The notes beneath the pieces were generated by a model. That model ran no database searches. It saw only the letters and a list, made by a program, of their open reading frames with translations, and was not told the origin of the DNA. Made by a program: the position numbers and the translations under genes. A DNA stretch of 38,680 bases from Rhodospirillales bacterium (GTDB taxonomy: Bacteria > Pseudomonadota > Alphaproteobacteria > Rhodospirillales > Defluviicoccaceae): assembly GCA_016793875.1 (NCBI GenBank), contig JAEULG010000031.1, positions 1 to 38,680 on the forward strand, read 5' to 3'. Positions 10,530-18,375 of this stretch are shown one piece after another; the stretch's first letter is position 1, and each line of letters starts with the position of its first letter.

Positions 10530-11688
10530 CGAAGCTGAACAAGGCCATAAGCGTGCAGGCGAGGATGACGATCCCCATCGGAAGAGCCGAGAAGTGCGGC
10601 AGCACGCCCACGACGAAGCTGGCGACGGCGGCGACCAGCATCTGCACGAAGCCCAGCAGTGCCGATGCCGAACCGGCGATCAGCGGGAAGGGGGCCATCG
10701 CCGCCGCCATGGCCACCGGCAGGACAATGCCAAGGCCGGCGGTGAAGAGAGCCATCGGCGCCACGACCGCGATCACCGACGGCGCCATCGCTGCAGCCAT
10801 CGCCGCCGTGCCGATGGCGCCGGCGAGGGAACCAGCCAAGCCGAGGAGCACCAGCCGGTCGTGCGCCATGCGTTCTGCCAGTCGGCCGGCCAGCAGCGTG
10901 CCGGCGAGGTATCCGGCGACGGTGAAGACCGCCAGCATGCCGTAGTGCTGCGGCGCAAGGCCGATGACCTCGATGAAGATGAACGGACCGGCAGCGGCGA
11001 ATGCCATCAGTCCGGCAAAGATGCAGGCGACGGCAATGGTATAGCCAAGGTAGGTGCGGTTGCTCAACAGTTGCCGGGACGCTGCCAGTAGACCCGCACT
11101 GCCGGGATGGCCGTGCTTGCGCAGGGGACGCGTTTCCGCCAGCAGCCAAAGCGTCACCCCGAGGATGAGGACACCGACGCCACTGAGGAAGATGAACGTC
11201 GACCGCCACCCGAACCACACATCGAGATAGCCGCCGATCATCGGTGCGACGGCGGGTGAGACAGCCAGCGCGGCGCTGATCATCGCCATCGCCTTCGCCG
11301 TTCCGTCAGGGCCGTAGATGTCGCGGACGATAGCCCGGCCGAGGACAGGTCCGACACAGGCGGCCATTCCCTGCAGCACCCGGCCGGCGATCAGCATGCC
11401 GATCGAAGGGGCGAGGACACACCAAAGTGATGCAACGAGATAGAGGCTTAGCCCGGCGATCAGCGTCGGCCGCCGGCCCCAGCGGTCGGAAAACGGGCCG
11501 AACACAAGCTGGCAGACGGCGAACCCGGCCAGAAAGCCGGAGAGGGTCAGGTTGACCTGAGACTGGGTGGCTGAGAGGTCAACGACAATCGCCGGCAAAG
11601 AGGGAACGTAGATGGACGTGGAGATCTGTCCAAGAGCGACCAGCGCGGTCAGCAAAGCACCAACGATCAGCGACCTGCGCGGTGGCAT
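10486..11688 (-). CDS. Bcr/CflA-type multidrug efflux MFS transporter
   Basis: Proton-driven inner-membrane exporter of the 12-TM drug:H+ antiporter-1 group. 400 residues with about 12 hydrophobic segments. STSIYVPSLPAIVVDL in TM1 and the loop 2-3 motif VFGPFSDRWGRRPTLIAGL are characteristic of the Bcr/CflA family, as is GRAIVRDIYGPDGTAKAMA after TM4-5. The substrate cannot be read from sequence; Bcr-type pumps handle bicyclomycin, chloramphenicol and related compounds. It stands alone on the minus strand between mmcB and lgt. Confidence 0.88.
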   Translation of the reverse strand: MPPRRSLIVGALLTALVALGQISTSIYVPSLPAIVVDLSATQSQVNLTLSGFLAGFAVCQLVFGPFSDRWGRRPTLIAGLSLYLVASLWCVLAPSIGMLIAGRVLQGMAACVGPVLGRAIVRDIYGPDGTAKAMAMISAALAVSPAVAPMIGGYLDVWFGWRSTFIFLSGVGVLILGVTLWLLAETRPLRKHGHPGSAGLLAASRQLLSNRTYLGYTIAVACIFAGLMAFAAAGPFIFIEVIGLAPQHYGMLAVFTVAGYLAGTLLAGRLAERMAHDRLVLLGLAGSLAGAIGTAAMAAAMAPSVIAVVAPMALFTAGLGIVLPVAMAAAMAPFPLIAGSASALLGFVQMLVAAVASFVVGVLPHFSALPMGIVILACTLMALFSFVILARPQTQDRPPG

Positions 11689-11824
11689 GAAGGCTCCCGG
11701 AGTTCAGGGCCGCTCCGTCGCGGATCCACGGCGGGTGGGAAGAACGGCAGGGCAGGATCGCACCTTTCACGAGCAATTGGGAGCGACACCGGTTAGTGAC
11801 AAGCGGCAGGTGGGTGGCGGCAGC

Positions 11825-11853
11825 TTGCGCGTGTCGTGCCGGGGCCATATAAG
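11825..11853 (+). promoter_or_regulatory. Probable promoter of the lgt operon
   Basis: TTGCGC (11825-11830), a 17-base spacer, then TATAAG (11848-11853), 62 bases before the lgt start. The rest of the 227-base gap between the MFS gene and lgt shows nothing else recognisable. Confidence 0.5.
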
Positions 11854-11915
11854 GGCCGCGCTTTCGCCGGCCGTTTGCCCGCCGTGAGCCGGCCGAGGAG
11901 GCGGGAGCCGCTGCC

Positions 11916-12725
11916 ATGACCTTTGCCCTAGCCTATCCCGCGATCGACCCGGTCTTGGTTCAGATCGGGCCGTTCGCGATCCGCTGGTATGCGCTGGCCT
12001 ACTTGGCCGGGCTGCTGCTCGGCTGGTGGTACGCGCGGACGCTGGCCTCGCGGCCGCCGCGGCTGGTTCCCGTCGAGGCTATCGATGACTTTCTGATGTG
12101 GGCGACGCTGGGCGTCGTTCTCGGCGGCCGGCTGGGTTACGTGCTGTTCTATAAGCCGGGGTATTATCTCGACTATCCACTACAGGCGCTGCAGCTGTGG
12201 CACGGCGGCATGTCCTTCCACGGCGGCCTGCTCGGCGTCGTCGTCGCGGGGGTCACTTTCTGCGCCCGGCGACGCCTGCGGACCCTCGCCTTTGCCGACC
12301 TGATCTTCTGCGCCGCGCCGATCGGCCTGTGCCTGGGCCGGATTGCCAACTTCATCAACGGCGAGCTGGCGGGCCGCCCGACCGACGTGCCGTGGTCGAT
12401 GGTTTTTCCCGGCTGGGGCCCGCTGCCCCGCCATCCCAGCCAGCTCTACCAGGCCGCGCTCGAAGGCGCTCTGCTGTTCGTCATCCTGTTTCTGCTGTGG
12501 CGGATCCCTGCGGTTCGCACCCGGCCGGGGGTTCTTACCGGCGCGTTCCTCGTCGGCTACGGCATCTTCCGGTCGTTCGCCGAGTTGTTCCGCGAACCGG
12601 ATGCCCACCTCGGCTTCATCGTCGGCCACGTGACCATGGGCCAGATTCTCTCCGCTCCGCTGGTGCTGATCGGCCTCGGCTTCATCATCGTGATGTGGCG
12701 ACGGGGACCGGCGACGGCGCCGTGA
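11916..12725 (+). CDS. lgt: Prolipoprotein diacylglyceryl transferase
   Basis: Inner-membrane enzyme that moves diacylglycerol from phosphatidylglycerol to the lipobox cysteine of prolipoproteins, the first step of lipoprotein maturation. 269 residues with about seven membrane segments. The N-terminal IGPFAIRWYALAYLAG, the HGGMSFHGGLLG motif (essential His, residues about 95-106) and the signature GRIANFINGELAGRP are intact. The GAGGAG-like element upstream supports the ATG. It overlaps the following methyltransferase gene by four bases (GTGA), a pair seen in many alphaproteobacteria. Confidence 0.97.
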   Translation: MTFALAYPAIDPVLVQIGPFAIRWYALAYLAGLLLGWWYARTLASRPPRLVPVEAIDDFLMWATLGVVLGGRLGYVLFYKPGYYLDYPLQALQLWHGGMSFHGGLLGVVVAGVTFCARRRLRTLAFADLIFCAAPIGLCLGRIANFINGELAGRPTDVPWSMVFPGWGPLPRHPSQLYQAALEGALLFVILFLLWRIPAVRTRPGVLTGAFLVGYGIFRSFAELFREPDAHLGFIVGHVTMGQILSAPLVLIGLGFIIVMWRRGPATAP

Positions 12726-13831
12726 CGCCGCTCGCCGCGCTGCTCCAGGCGGAGATCGCGGCAAAGGGACCGCTGCCGGTGGCGGGTGTCATGGCGGCGG
12801 CGCTGCACCACCCGCGGTTTGGCTACTACGCCGGCAGCGAAGCGGCAGCGACCGGCCCGCTTGGCCGGTGCGGCGATTTCATCACAGCCCCGGAGGTCAG
12901 CCAGGTCTTCGGCGAAGTGCTGGGAGCTTGGTGCGTCCGGGTGTGGCAGGCAATGGGAGCGCCGCGGCCGGTCGTTTTGGCTGAACTGGGTCCAGGACGC
13001 GGCACCCTGCTGGCCGACCTGTGGCGCACGATCGCCGCCGTTGCCCCCGATCTCGCCGACGCGGCGCGGCTGCACCTGGTGGAGGTGAGCGGCGCGCTGC
13101 GCGAACAGCAGCGCTCAGCGATCGCCGCCCTGGCGGCCCCCCCCCGCGCGGTCTGGCACGAAAGCCTCGCGGCCGTGCCGCCGGGTCCAGCGCTGGTGCT
13201 GGCCAACGAATTCTTCGATGCGCTGCCGGTGGAACAATATGTCCGCGACGCCGGCGTCTGGTGGCAGCGCTGCGTCGACAGCCGCGACGGGGTCCTGGCG
13301 TTCTCTCTTGGGCTTGCGGTCGATTCCCGGGAGCGACCCGACCTCGCCGATCTGCCGGATGCTCCTGACGGCATCCTGGTCGAGCGTTGCCCGGAAGCCG
13401 AGCGGCTGGCCGCCGACCTTGGTGCAAGGGTGGCAACGAACGGCGGAGCGGCCCTGATCATCGACTACGGCCCGGCCCGCAGTACTCCGGGCGAGACCCT
13501 CCAGGCCCTCCGCCACCACCGGCCGGCCGATCTCCTGGCCTCTCTCGGGCAGGCGGACCTGTCCCATCATGTCGACTTCGAGCGGCTGGCGCAGGCGGTC
13601 ACAAGCGCCGGCGGTCGCGCGTGGGGGCCCGTGCCGCAAGGGCTGTTCCTGGGCCGCCTGGGGGTGGCCGAGCGTGGAGCAGCCTTGGGCGCAGCGGCAC
13701 CAGAGCAGATGGATGCGATAAGCGGCGCAATCCGCCGGCTCGTTCATCCCGGCCGAATGGGCCTGCTGTTCAAGGCTCTGGCGGTCACTCCCCCGATGGC
13801 ACCGGCGGCGCCCCCGGGATTCGGGCGCTGA
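12722..13831 (+). CDS. Class I SAM-dependent methyltransferase, MidA/NDUFAF7-like
   Basis: Member of the DUF185 family, whose mitochondrial counterpart NDUFAF7 (MidA) methylates an arginine of a complex I subunit. The bacterial role is presumed similar but is not established. 369 residues. FGYYAGSEAAATGPLG, GDFITAPEVSQVFGEVLG, the SAM motif ELGPGRGTLLADLWR and ANEFFDALPVEQY occur in the family order. The frame is open well upstream inside lgt; GTG 12722, overlapping the lgt stop, is the start giving the family length. A laccase-domain gene often follows in relatives; here it does not. Confidence 0.88.
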   Translation: MTPLAALLQAEIAAKGPLPVAGVMAAALHHPRFGYYAGSEAAATGPLGRCGDFITAPEVSQVFGEVLGAWCVRVWQAMGAPRPVVLAELGPGRGTLLADLWRTIAAVAPDLADAARLHLVEVSGALREQQRSAIAALAAPPRAVWHESLAAVPPGPALVLANEFFDALPVEQYVRDAGVWWQRCVDSRDGVLAFSLGLAVDSRERPDLADLPDAPDGILVERCPEAERLAADLGARVATNGGAALIIDYGPARSTPGETLQALRHHRPADLLASLGQADLSHHVDFERLAQAVTSAGGRAWGPVPQGLFLGRLGVAERGAALGAAAPEQMDAISGAIRRLVHPGRMGLLFKALAVTPPMAPAAPPGFGR

Positions 13832-13902
13832 ACGTCCGGCACGCCGCCTGAACCCAGGCAACGCGCCGGCTGCGTTCCGCCGCGGCGCAAGGCCTGCAGC
13901 GC

Positions 13903-14154
13903 CTAGCCTTCGGAGCCCTTACCCCAGCGGCTGCCGCGCGGCGAATGCGCCGCAGCAGCCTGGGTGGGAAGCGGCTCGTTCAGCGACGCGCGGAATGAGG
14001 CCTGCGGGCCCTTACCCCAGCGGCTGCCGCGCGGCGACTGCGCTGCAGAAGCCTGGGTTGGAAGTGGCTCGTTCAGCGAGGCGCGGAAATGGCTGATCTG
14101 TTGCGCGGGAAGAGCCGGCGGGCTGGCGGTAGTGTTCCGGGTGGGAGTGTTCAT
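13903..14154 (-). CDS. Small protein of two near-identical 27-residue repeats
   Basis: An 83-residue protein of no family I recognise. After a Thr/Pro/Ala-rich leader of 22 residues (MNTPTRNTTASPPALPAQQ, then ISH) come two copies of a 27-residue unit that starts FRASLNEPLPTQ and ends SPRGSRWGKG, joined by PQAS and followed by SEG. The units differ at only two residues (Ser/Ala and Gln/His). At DNA level six of 81 positions differ and four of those are silent, so the repeat has been held at protein level. GGAGGGG lies four bases before the ATG and a promoter lies about 50 bases upstream. It has no Cys and no membrane segment. It could be a secreted or modified peptide precursor or a small binding protein; nothing nearby decides this. 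Confidence 0.7.
   Translation of the reverse strand: MNTPTRNTTASPPALPAQQISHFRASLNEPLPTQASAAQSPRGSRWGKGPQASFRASLNEPLPTQAAAAHSPRGSRWGKGSEG
13915..14088 (-). repeat. Two tandem 81-bp coding repeats
   Basis: Units at 13915-13995 and 14008-14088 are each 81 bp, 75 of 81 identical, and set 93 bp apart start to start (a 12-bp joint). They lie in frame inside the small repeat-protein gene. Confidence 0.95.
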
Positions 14155-14205
14155 CTGACCCCTCCATAGAGGTGCTGCGTTGCACAACATCTTTGATGCA
14201 CTGCG

Positions 14206-14233
14206 ATGATAGGGCGCGGGCGAAGATGAACAA
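14206..14233 (-). promoter_or_regulatory. Promoter of the repeat-peptide gene
   Basis: On the minus strand TTGTTC (14233-14228), a 16-base spacer and TATCAT (14211-14206, five of six consensus) give a leader of about 45 bases before the ATG at 14154. It implies that the small gene is transcribed separately from comB upstream. Confidence 0.5.
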
Positions 14234-14280
14234 AATCCATATGCGTCTTTCCGCCGGCCGCTGCGTGCGGGGCTGGGTTG

Positions 14281-14994
14281 TCATGTTTGCATTGGCGGCA
14301 GCGGCATCGCCTCTATTCGGCCGTCGGTGGCCCTCGCTTGCAGCGGAAAGTTGAAGAGGTCGCGCTGCAGGCACAGGCTGACGTCCTCGGCCGGGAGATG
14401 CGGCTTGTCGGCGCGCAGGAACTTCTGCGCCGTCTCATGAGCGAGGATGGTGGCCAGCGTTGCGGTGTGATCGTAGGGGCGGCCGCCCAGCAGGCTCTCG
14501 ATCAAATCGCCGCAGGCCTCGTCCTCCGGCGCCGGCGCGGTGGAGCGGATGCCCATGGCAACGATGCTGACCACCTGCGGGCGCCGGGCGAGGATATGCG
14601 CTGCAGTGGCTCCCGCTGTCGCGAACGACGCCAGCAGCACCTCGTCGCAGCGGGGCAGGGCGGTAATCGCCCCGGTAACGCCGGAAGTTGTGCGGTGGAC
14701 GACGGTGCGGCCGGCAAACAGCTCCCGGCCGCGCTGCAGAATAAGCCACGGTGAGTTGGTGAGATCGAAGCCGGGGATCGGCACCTCGTTGACCTCGCCG
14801 ACCAGGACCGCCTCGGGATCGACCTCAGCGCGGTAGGCGAAGCCGGCCGCGGGCTCCCCTTCCAGGATGATGCGCCGGGCACCGCAATGCAGCATCAGCG
14901 GCTCGCAGGTGAACGCCCGGAAGACATCGATGATGACCGCCGTACCGCGGGCTGCTGCCGCCCCTTCCGCCATCGACAACCTGCGGATTTCCAT
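14281..14994 (-). CDS. comB: ComB-like 2-phosphosulfolactate phosphatase
   Basis: Member of the ComB family, which in methanogens hydrolyses 2-phosphosulfolactate to sulfolactate for coenzyme M synthesis; bacterial members are widespread and often of uncertain role. 237 residues. It shows the hallmark IIDVFRAFT near residue 25, the Gly/Glu-rich VLVGEVNEVPIPGFDLTNSP, and the nucleophile region VVHRTTSGVTGAI, followed by LLASFATAGATA. The start is set by AGGAGA seven bases before ATG 14994 and by the homology start MEIRRLSM. No other coenzyme M gene is in the window, so the physiological substrate is unproven. Confidence 0.82.
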   Translation of the reverse strand: MEIRRLSMAEGAAAARGTAVIIDVFRAFTCEPLMLHCGARRIILEGEPAAGFAYRAEVDPEAVLVGEVNEVPIPGFDLTNSPWLILQRGRELFAGRTVVHRTTSGVTGAITALPRCDEVLLASFATAGATAAHILARRPQVVSIVAMGIRSTAPAPEDEACGDLIESLLGGRPYDHTATLATILAHETAQKFLRADKPHLPAEDVSLCLQRDLFNFPLQARATDGRIEAMPLPPMQT

Positions 14995-15124
14995 GCGCTT
15001 CTCCTGTTCCCTGGATTGCTTCTGGGTCGCCTTGGTGGCGCAGCATGCCGCAAGCCATATGGCGGCACGAGCCCGGACCTTGCTCTTTCGCTTCCGCATC
15101 GTCGAGCAGCGAAACGGCCGCAGG

Positions 15125-15793
15125 TCAGGCCAGGGCCTGGCGCAGAGCTGCCGCCGCCGTCCACGGCGCGAGCACCAGCGCCGCCGCCGCGATGCCGCCG
15201 AGCAGAAGCAGGTGCGGCTGCACCGGCAACCCGAACGCGGCAGCATCGATGGCGGCGACGGCAAAGATCAGCAGCGGGATGTAGAGCGGCAGGATGAGCA
15301 GTGCCAGCAGGACGCCGCCGCGACGCGCTCCCAGTACCAGGGCGGCACCGACGGCGCCGATGAGGCTGAGGCTCGGCGTGGCCAGCGCCAGCGCGGCGAC
15401 AAGGGCGGCGAACGCATGGCCGTCAAGCTGCAGCATCACCGCCAGAACCGGAGCGGCGATAATCAGCGGCAAACCGGTCGTCAGCCAGTGGGCGGCGACC
15501 TTGGCGAGCACGATAGCGGGAAGGGGCAGGGCAGAGAGTGCCATCTGCTCCAGCGAGCCGTCCTCGTAGTCTGCCTGGAACAGCCGCTCCAGCGACAGCA
15601 GCGCCGCCAGGAGTGCAGCGACGCAGATGATTCCCGAGGCGATGCGTGCGAGCGTTTGCGGCTCGGGACCGACGCCAAGGGGAAAGAGGACGCAGGCGAG
15701 GATAAAGAATACCACCGCCATCAAGCTGTCCATGCCCTGGCGCAAGGCGAGGCGTATGTCCCGACGGACGAGGGTAGTGGCGGCGCTCAGCAT
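15125..15793 (-). CDS. ccmB: Heme exporter / cytochrome c maturation permease CcmB
   Basis: Membrane subunit of the CcmAB transporter of the system I cytochrome c maturation pathway, which releases holo-CcmE from the heme-loading complex. 222 residues with six hydrophobic segments. The N-terminal RRDIRLALRQGMDSLMAVVFFI is typical, followed by LLSLERLFQADYEDGSLEQM, a strong CcmB signature. The ATG at 15793 overlaps the end of ccmA by seven bases. CcmC and CcmD, which usually follow, are absent; 130 empty bases and then comB come next on this strand. Confidence 0.93.
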   Translation of the reverse strand: MLSAATTLVRRDIRLALRQGMDSLMAVVFFILACVLFPLGVGPEPQTLARIASGIICVAALLAALLSLERLFQADYEDGSLEQMALSALPLPAIVLAKVAAHWLTTGLPLIIAAPVLAVMLQLDGHAFAALVAALALATPSLSLIGAVGAALVLGARRGGVLLALLILPLYIPLLIFAVAAIDAAAFGLPVQPHLLLLGGIAAAALVLAPWTAAAALRQALA

Positions 15794-16425
15794 GCTTCCA
15801 GCCTTGCCGCGCCGACGTCGAGGGTCCGCGCGCCCGGCGGCCGGGCACCCTCGTGCAGCGCCATGACCACCATTCCCCCTTCCGTCCGATGACGCTCCAC
15901 CGCGGCATCGAGCAGCGCCGCTGCATCGACGTCGAGGGCGGTGCGCGGCTCGTCCAACAGCCATAGGGGGGCCGGGGCCAGCAGGAGTCGGGCGAGGGCC
16001 AAGCGGCGGCGCTGGCCGGCCGAGAGCCAGCGTCCGGGGAGTTCGGCGAGACGGTCGATGGCGAAACGGGACAGCGCCTCGCGGGCGCGGGCTTCGGCGC
16101 CGTGCCGGCCGCCCCACAGCACTGCCCAGGTGTGCAGGTTTTCGAGCGCGCTGAGCGCCGGCTTGACCGCATCGGCGTGGCCTACAAAGCGGACGCGCGC
16201 GCGGTGGCTATCGAGATCGGGGCGGATGTCGTTGCCGTCCCAGCACAGCCGCCCCGCCGCCGGCGGCAACAGGCCGGCGAGGATGCGCAGAAGGCTCGAC
16301 TTGCCGGCGCCGTTGCGCCCAACCAGCACCAGCGCCTCGCCGCTGGTAAGGCGGAACGTCAGCCCGTCGAATACCTGCCGCTCGCCGCGAATGCAGGCGA
16401 TGGACTCGCCAACCAGTTCCGGCAT
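15787..16425 (-). CDS. ccmA: Heme exporter ATP-binding protein CcmA
   Basis: Cytoplasmic ATPase of the CcmAB complex in cytochrome c maturation. 212 residues, normal for CcmA. Walker A GRNGAGKSS (about 37-45), the CcmA-typical FVGHADAVKPALSALENL, the signature LSAGQRRRLALARLLL, Walker B LWLLDEPRTALD and a weak H-loop MALHEGA are all present. GAGGAGG lies a few bases before ATG 16425. It is coupled to ccmB by overlap. Confidence 0.93.
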   Translation of the reverse strand: MPELVGESIACIRGERQVFDGLTFRLTSGEALVLVGRNGAGKSSLLRILAGLLPPAAGRLCWDGNDIRPDLDSHRARVRFVGHADAVKPALSALENLHTWAVLWGGRHGAEARAREALSRFAIDRLAELPGRWLSAGQRRRLALARLLLAPAPLWLLDEPRTALDVDAAALLDAAVERHRTEGGMVVMALHEGARPPGARTLDVGAARLEAC

Positions 16426-16482
16426 CGGGCCTCCTCGTTACCGCCATCCGCCAGCGGCGATGACCATGCGACAAAAGTGGAA

Positions 16483-16512
16483 CGGCGGCCAGTTGGGGGA
16501 GACTGGCCGCCG
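16483..16512 (-). terminator. Hairpin, possible terminator downstream of the orphan binding protein
   Basis: A perfect 11-bp stem (16483-16493 with 16502-16512) with an 8-base loop. Read on the minus strand it is followed by TTCCACTTTTG, a broken T tract, so it is only a fair intrinsic terminator for transcripts coming from 18175. Confidence 0.45.
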
Positions 16513-16604
16513 CCATTTGCTTGCCGATTCGGGGAATCGAAGCTTGGGGGAAGCTCCGATCACTCACGTAGGAGGTCTATAGCCCCAACAGTGCCACCCG
16601 ATTA

Positions 16605-16823
16605 TGGCACCATTTTGACTTCGCCATTCATGCCACGACACATCACGGCACACCCGAAGGAGGCCCGCGATAAGTTATGGCCTGCGATGATCACCGCAGT
16701 TCCCTCTGGATCGGCAATAATCTTTGTCGTCAAGGCCTTGTCGGCGCCAGCAGGGCCTTCTCAGGTGTTGGCACCCGCGGGGTCAGCGAAATGCACCACC
16801 TCCGGCGCCAGGGGCGCCGTCAT
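16605..16823 (-). pseudogene. Broken short reading frame downstream of the orphan binding protein
   Basis: AGGA lies seven bases before an ATG at 16823 that opens MTAPLAPEVVHFADPAGANT and then hits TGA at 16763-16761. The same frame continues for 52 more codons (EGPAGADKALTTKIIADPEG at its start) up to a TAA at 16604-16602. In comparable importer operons the gene after the binding protein is a LivF-type ATPase. I suspect this is the decayed or truncated start of such a gene, or a small gene interrupted by one stop. No ATPase motif survives. The 460-base stretch 16426-16885 holds only this and the hairpin at 16483-16512. Confidence 0.35.
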
Positions 16824-16885
16824 CTCTTCTTCCTGAGCGGGCCACCGTCGGGGGATTCGGCGGCCCGCGTGCAATTCGGCCGGCA

Positions 16886-18175
16886 TCACCAACCGAGCCA
16901 GTCGGGGCGCCGCGGCACGGTCATCTCGTAGACCTGAATCATGCCGATGGTGCCATCCTGGGTCAGGGTCGCAAGGTTGGCGCCGGCCGGCGGGTCGGCC
17001 TTGACCACCGCCCGGTAGATCGGCACCTGGGTGAAGCCGCGATGGTCCTCGGCGGTCCACGTCGCCGGCGGGCAGACGCCTTCCAGGCCCGCGGGCACCC
17101 AATCTTTCTTCTGGTACATCCCTTGCTTGATGTTGGGGCCGGTGATGCCGCCGCTCTTGTCGGCCCATTCCATCGCTTCCTTCATGTAGTACCAAGCGCA
17201 GATGCCGCGGATGTAATGCACCGTCTCGTAGGTGGTGGTCGGATCGGCAGCTTTGGCGATGTCGTGCACCAGTTTCATCCCAGGAACGTCGGCGGTCCAG
17301 GGGGCGGCGCCGAGCGGCCAGACGACGCCGTTCGCCGCGGTGCCGGCAGCCTTCATCAGATTTTCGTCGAAGCCCCAGATGTTGGCGAGGAACTGAACGT
17401 CCACGCCCATTGCAGCGCACGCCTTGAGCAACGCAACGTTGGAATCCGAGCTGTTAGCCAGAAACGCATAGTTCGCGCCAAGCTGCTTCAGGCTCAGGCA
17501 CTGAGCCTTGAAGTCGCCCGGCGCCAGCGAGTACTGGATTGCCGGCAGCACCTCGAAGCCCAACTCCTTGGCATAGAGTTCTCCGGCCTTTTTCGGCGCG
17601 TTGGGGTACGGGTGATTATCGCCCATGTGCACGTACTTCGGCGTGCCTTTCCGACCCTTCCGCTCCCAGTCGTCCTTGGCCCAGTGCAGCATCGCCCGCA
17701 AGCTGTCGGAGTAGGAGGGACCCATGATGAAGTTGTACGGTGCGGGCTTGCGCGTCTCCCCGCCGAGGCCGAGCGGGTCGGTGAGATGCGCCGAGTACGA
17801 GGCGGAGAAATAGGGGATCTGGTCCTGGGCGACGAAGCCGACCAGCGCCTCGGTATCGGCGGTACCCCAGCCCTGCACGGCGACCATGCCGGCATCTTTC
17901 CAGCCCTGATAGGTCGCGATCGCTCGCGGCACTTCATAGGCGTAGTCGAAGGTGCGCAGGTCGATCTTCTTGCCGCCGACGCCGCCGTGGGCATTCACCC
18001 ACGCAGCGGCGTCGATCTTGGCCTGGCTGTACGGCGTGCTGACCTGAGCGGTGCGCCCGCTGAAGTCGCCAAGGTTACCTACGAGCGGGTCTGCGGCTCC
18101 CGCCGCGTGTCCGCAGGAAAATGCCAGAATGCCGCCAAGAACCATTCCGCGGAACACACCGCCGTGCCTTTCCAT
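16886..18175 (-). CDS. Orphan ABC transporter substrate-binding protein (type 1 fold)
   Basis: Periplasmic binding protein of the branched-chain amino acid/aromatic acid HAAT class. 429 residues; the signal peptide MERHGGVFRGMVLGGILAFS ends near AGAADP. The mature protein starts LVGNLGDFSGRTAQVSTPYS, followed by a GGVGGKKIDLRTFDYAYE domain typical of type 1 binding proteins. It shows little similarity to the LivK at 4460. AAGGGG six bases before ATG 18175 supports the start. No permease or ATPase accompanies it; a broken reading frame follows. The ligand is unknown. It lies 200 bases after the hybrid kinase on the same strand and could be a sensor accessory or the relic of a lost importer. 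Confidence 0.85.
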   Translation of the reverse strand: MERHGGVFRGMVLGGILAFSCGHAAGAADPLVGNLGDFSGRTAQVSTPYSQAKIDAAAWVNAHGGVGGKKIDLRTFDYAYEVPRAIATYQGWKDAGMVAVQGWGTADTEALVGFVAQDQIPYFSASYSAHLTDPLGLGGETRKPAPYNFIMGPSYSDSLRAMLHWAKDDWERKGRKGTPKYVHMGDNHPYPNAPKKAGELYAKELGFEVLPAIQYSLAPGDFKAQCLSLKQLGANYAFLANSSDSNVALLKACAAMGVDVQFLANIWGFDENLMKAAGTAANGVVWPLGAAPWTADVPGMKLVHDIAKAADPTTTYETVHYIRGICAWYYMKEAMEWADKSGGITGPNIKQGMYQKKDWVPAGLEGVCPPATWTAEDHRGFTQVPIYRAVVKADPPAGANLATLTQDGTIGMIQVYEMTVPRRPDWLGW

Positions 18176-18375
18176 CCGAATCCCCTTGCCCGCGCGCCCG
18201 CCGGACCGTTGCCACGGCCGCCCGTGCCGGACGATGTTCTGCGCCTGAGAGTGCCCGCTGAAACTGGGTACATCCGCCGATCTGCTTGTAGCATATCGAG
18301 GCGGCAGCTGTTATGGGACGATCCTGTTCAACGAGGCGGCTCGCGTGCGAGCCGCGGGGATGCCGCGCCTTCCCG

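Noticed and set aside
13915..14088. The 81-bp direct repeats as CRISPR or a mobile-element trace
   Set aside because: Only two units with a 12-bp joint, no unique spacers and no cas genes; the repeats are in frame and mostly differ at silent sites, so they are coding.
16761..16763. In-frame TGA as a possible selenocysteine codon in the short frame after the orphan binding protein
   Set aside because: No SECIS-like hairpin directly follows, the context (Thr-stop-Glu) matches no selenoprotein, and decay of a gene explains it better.
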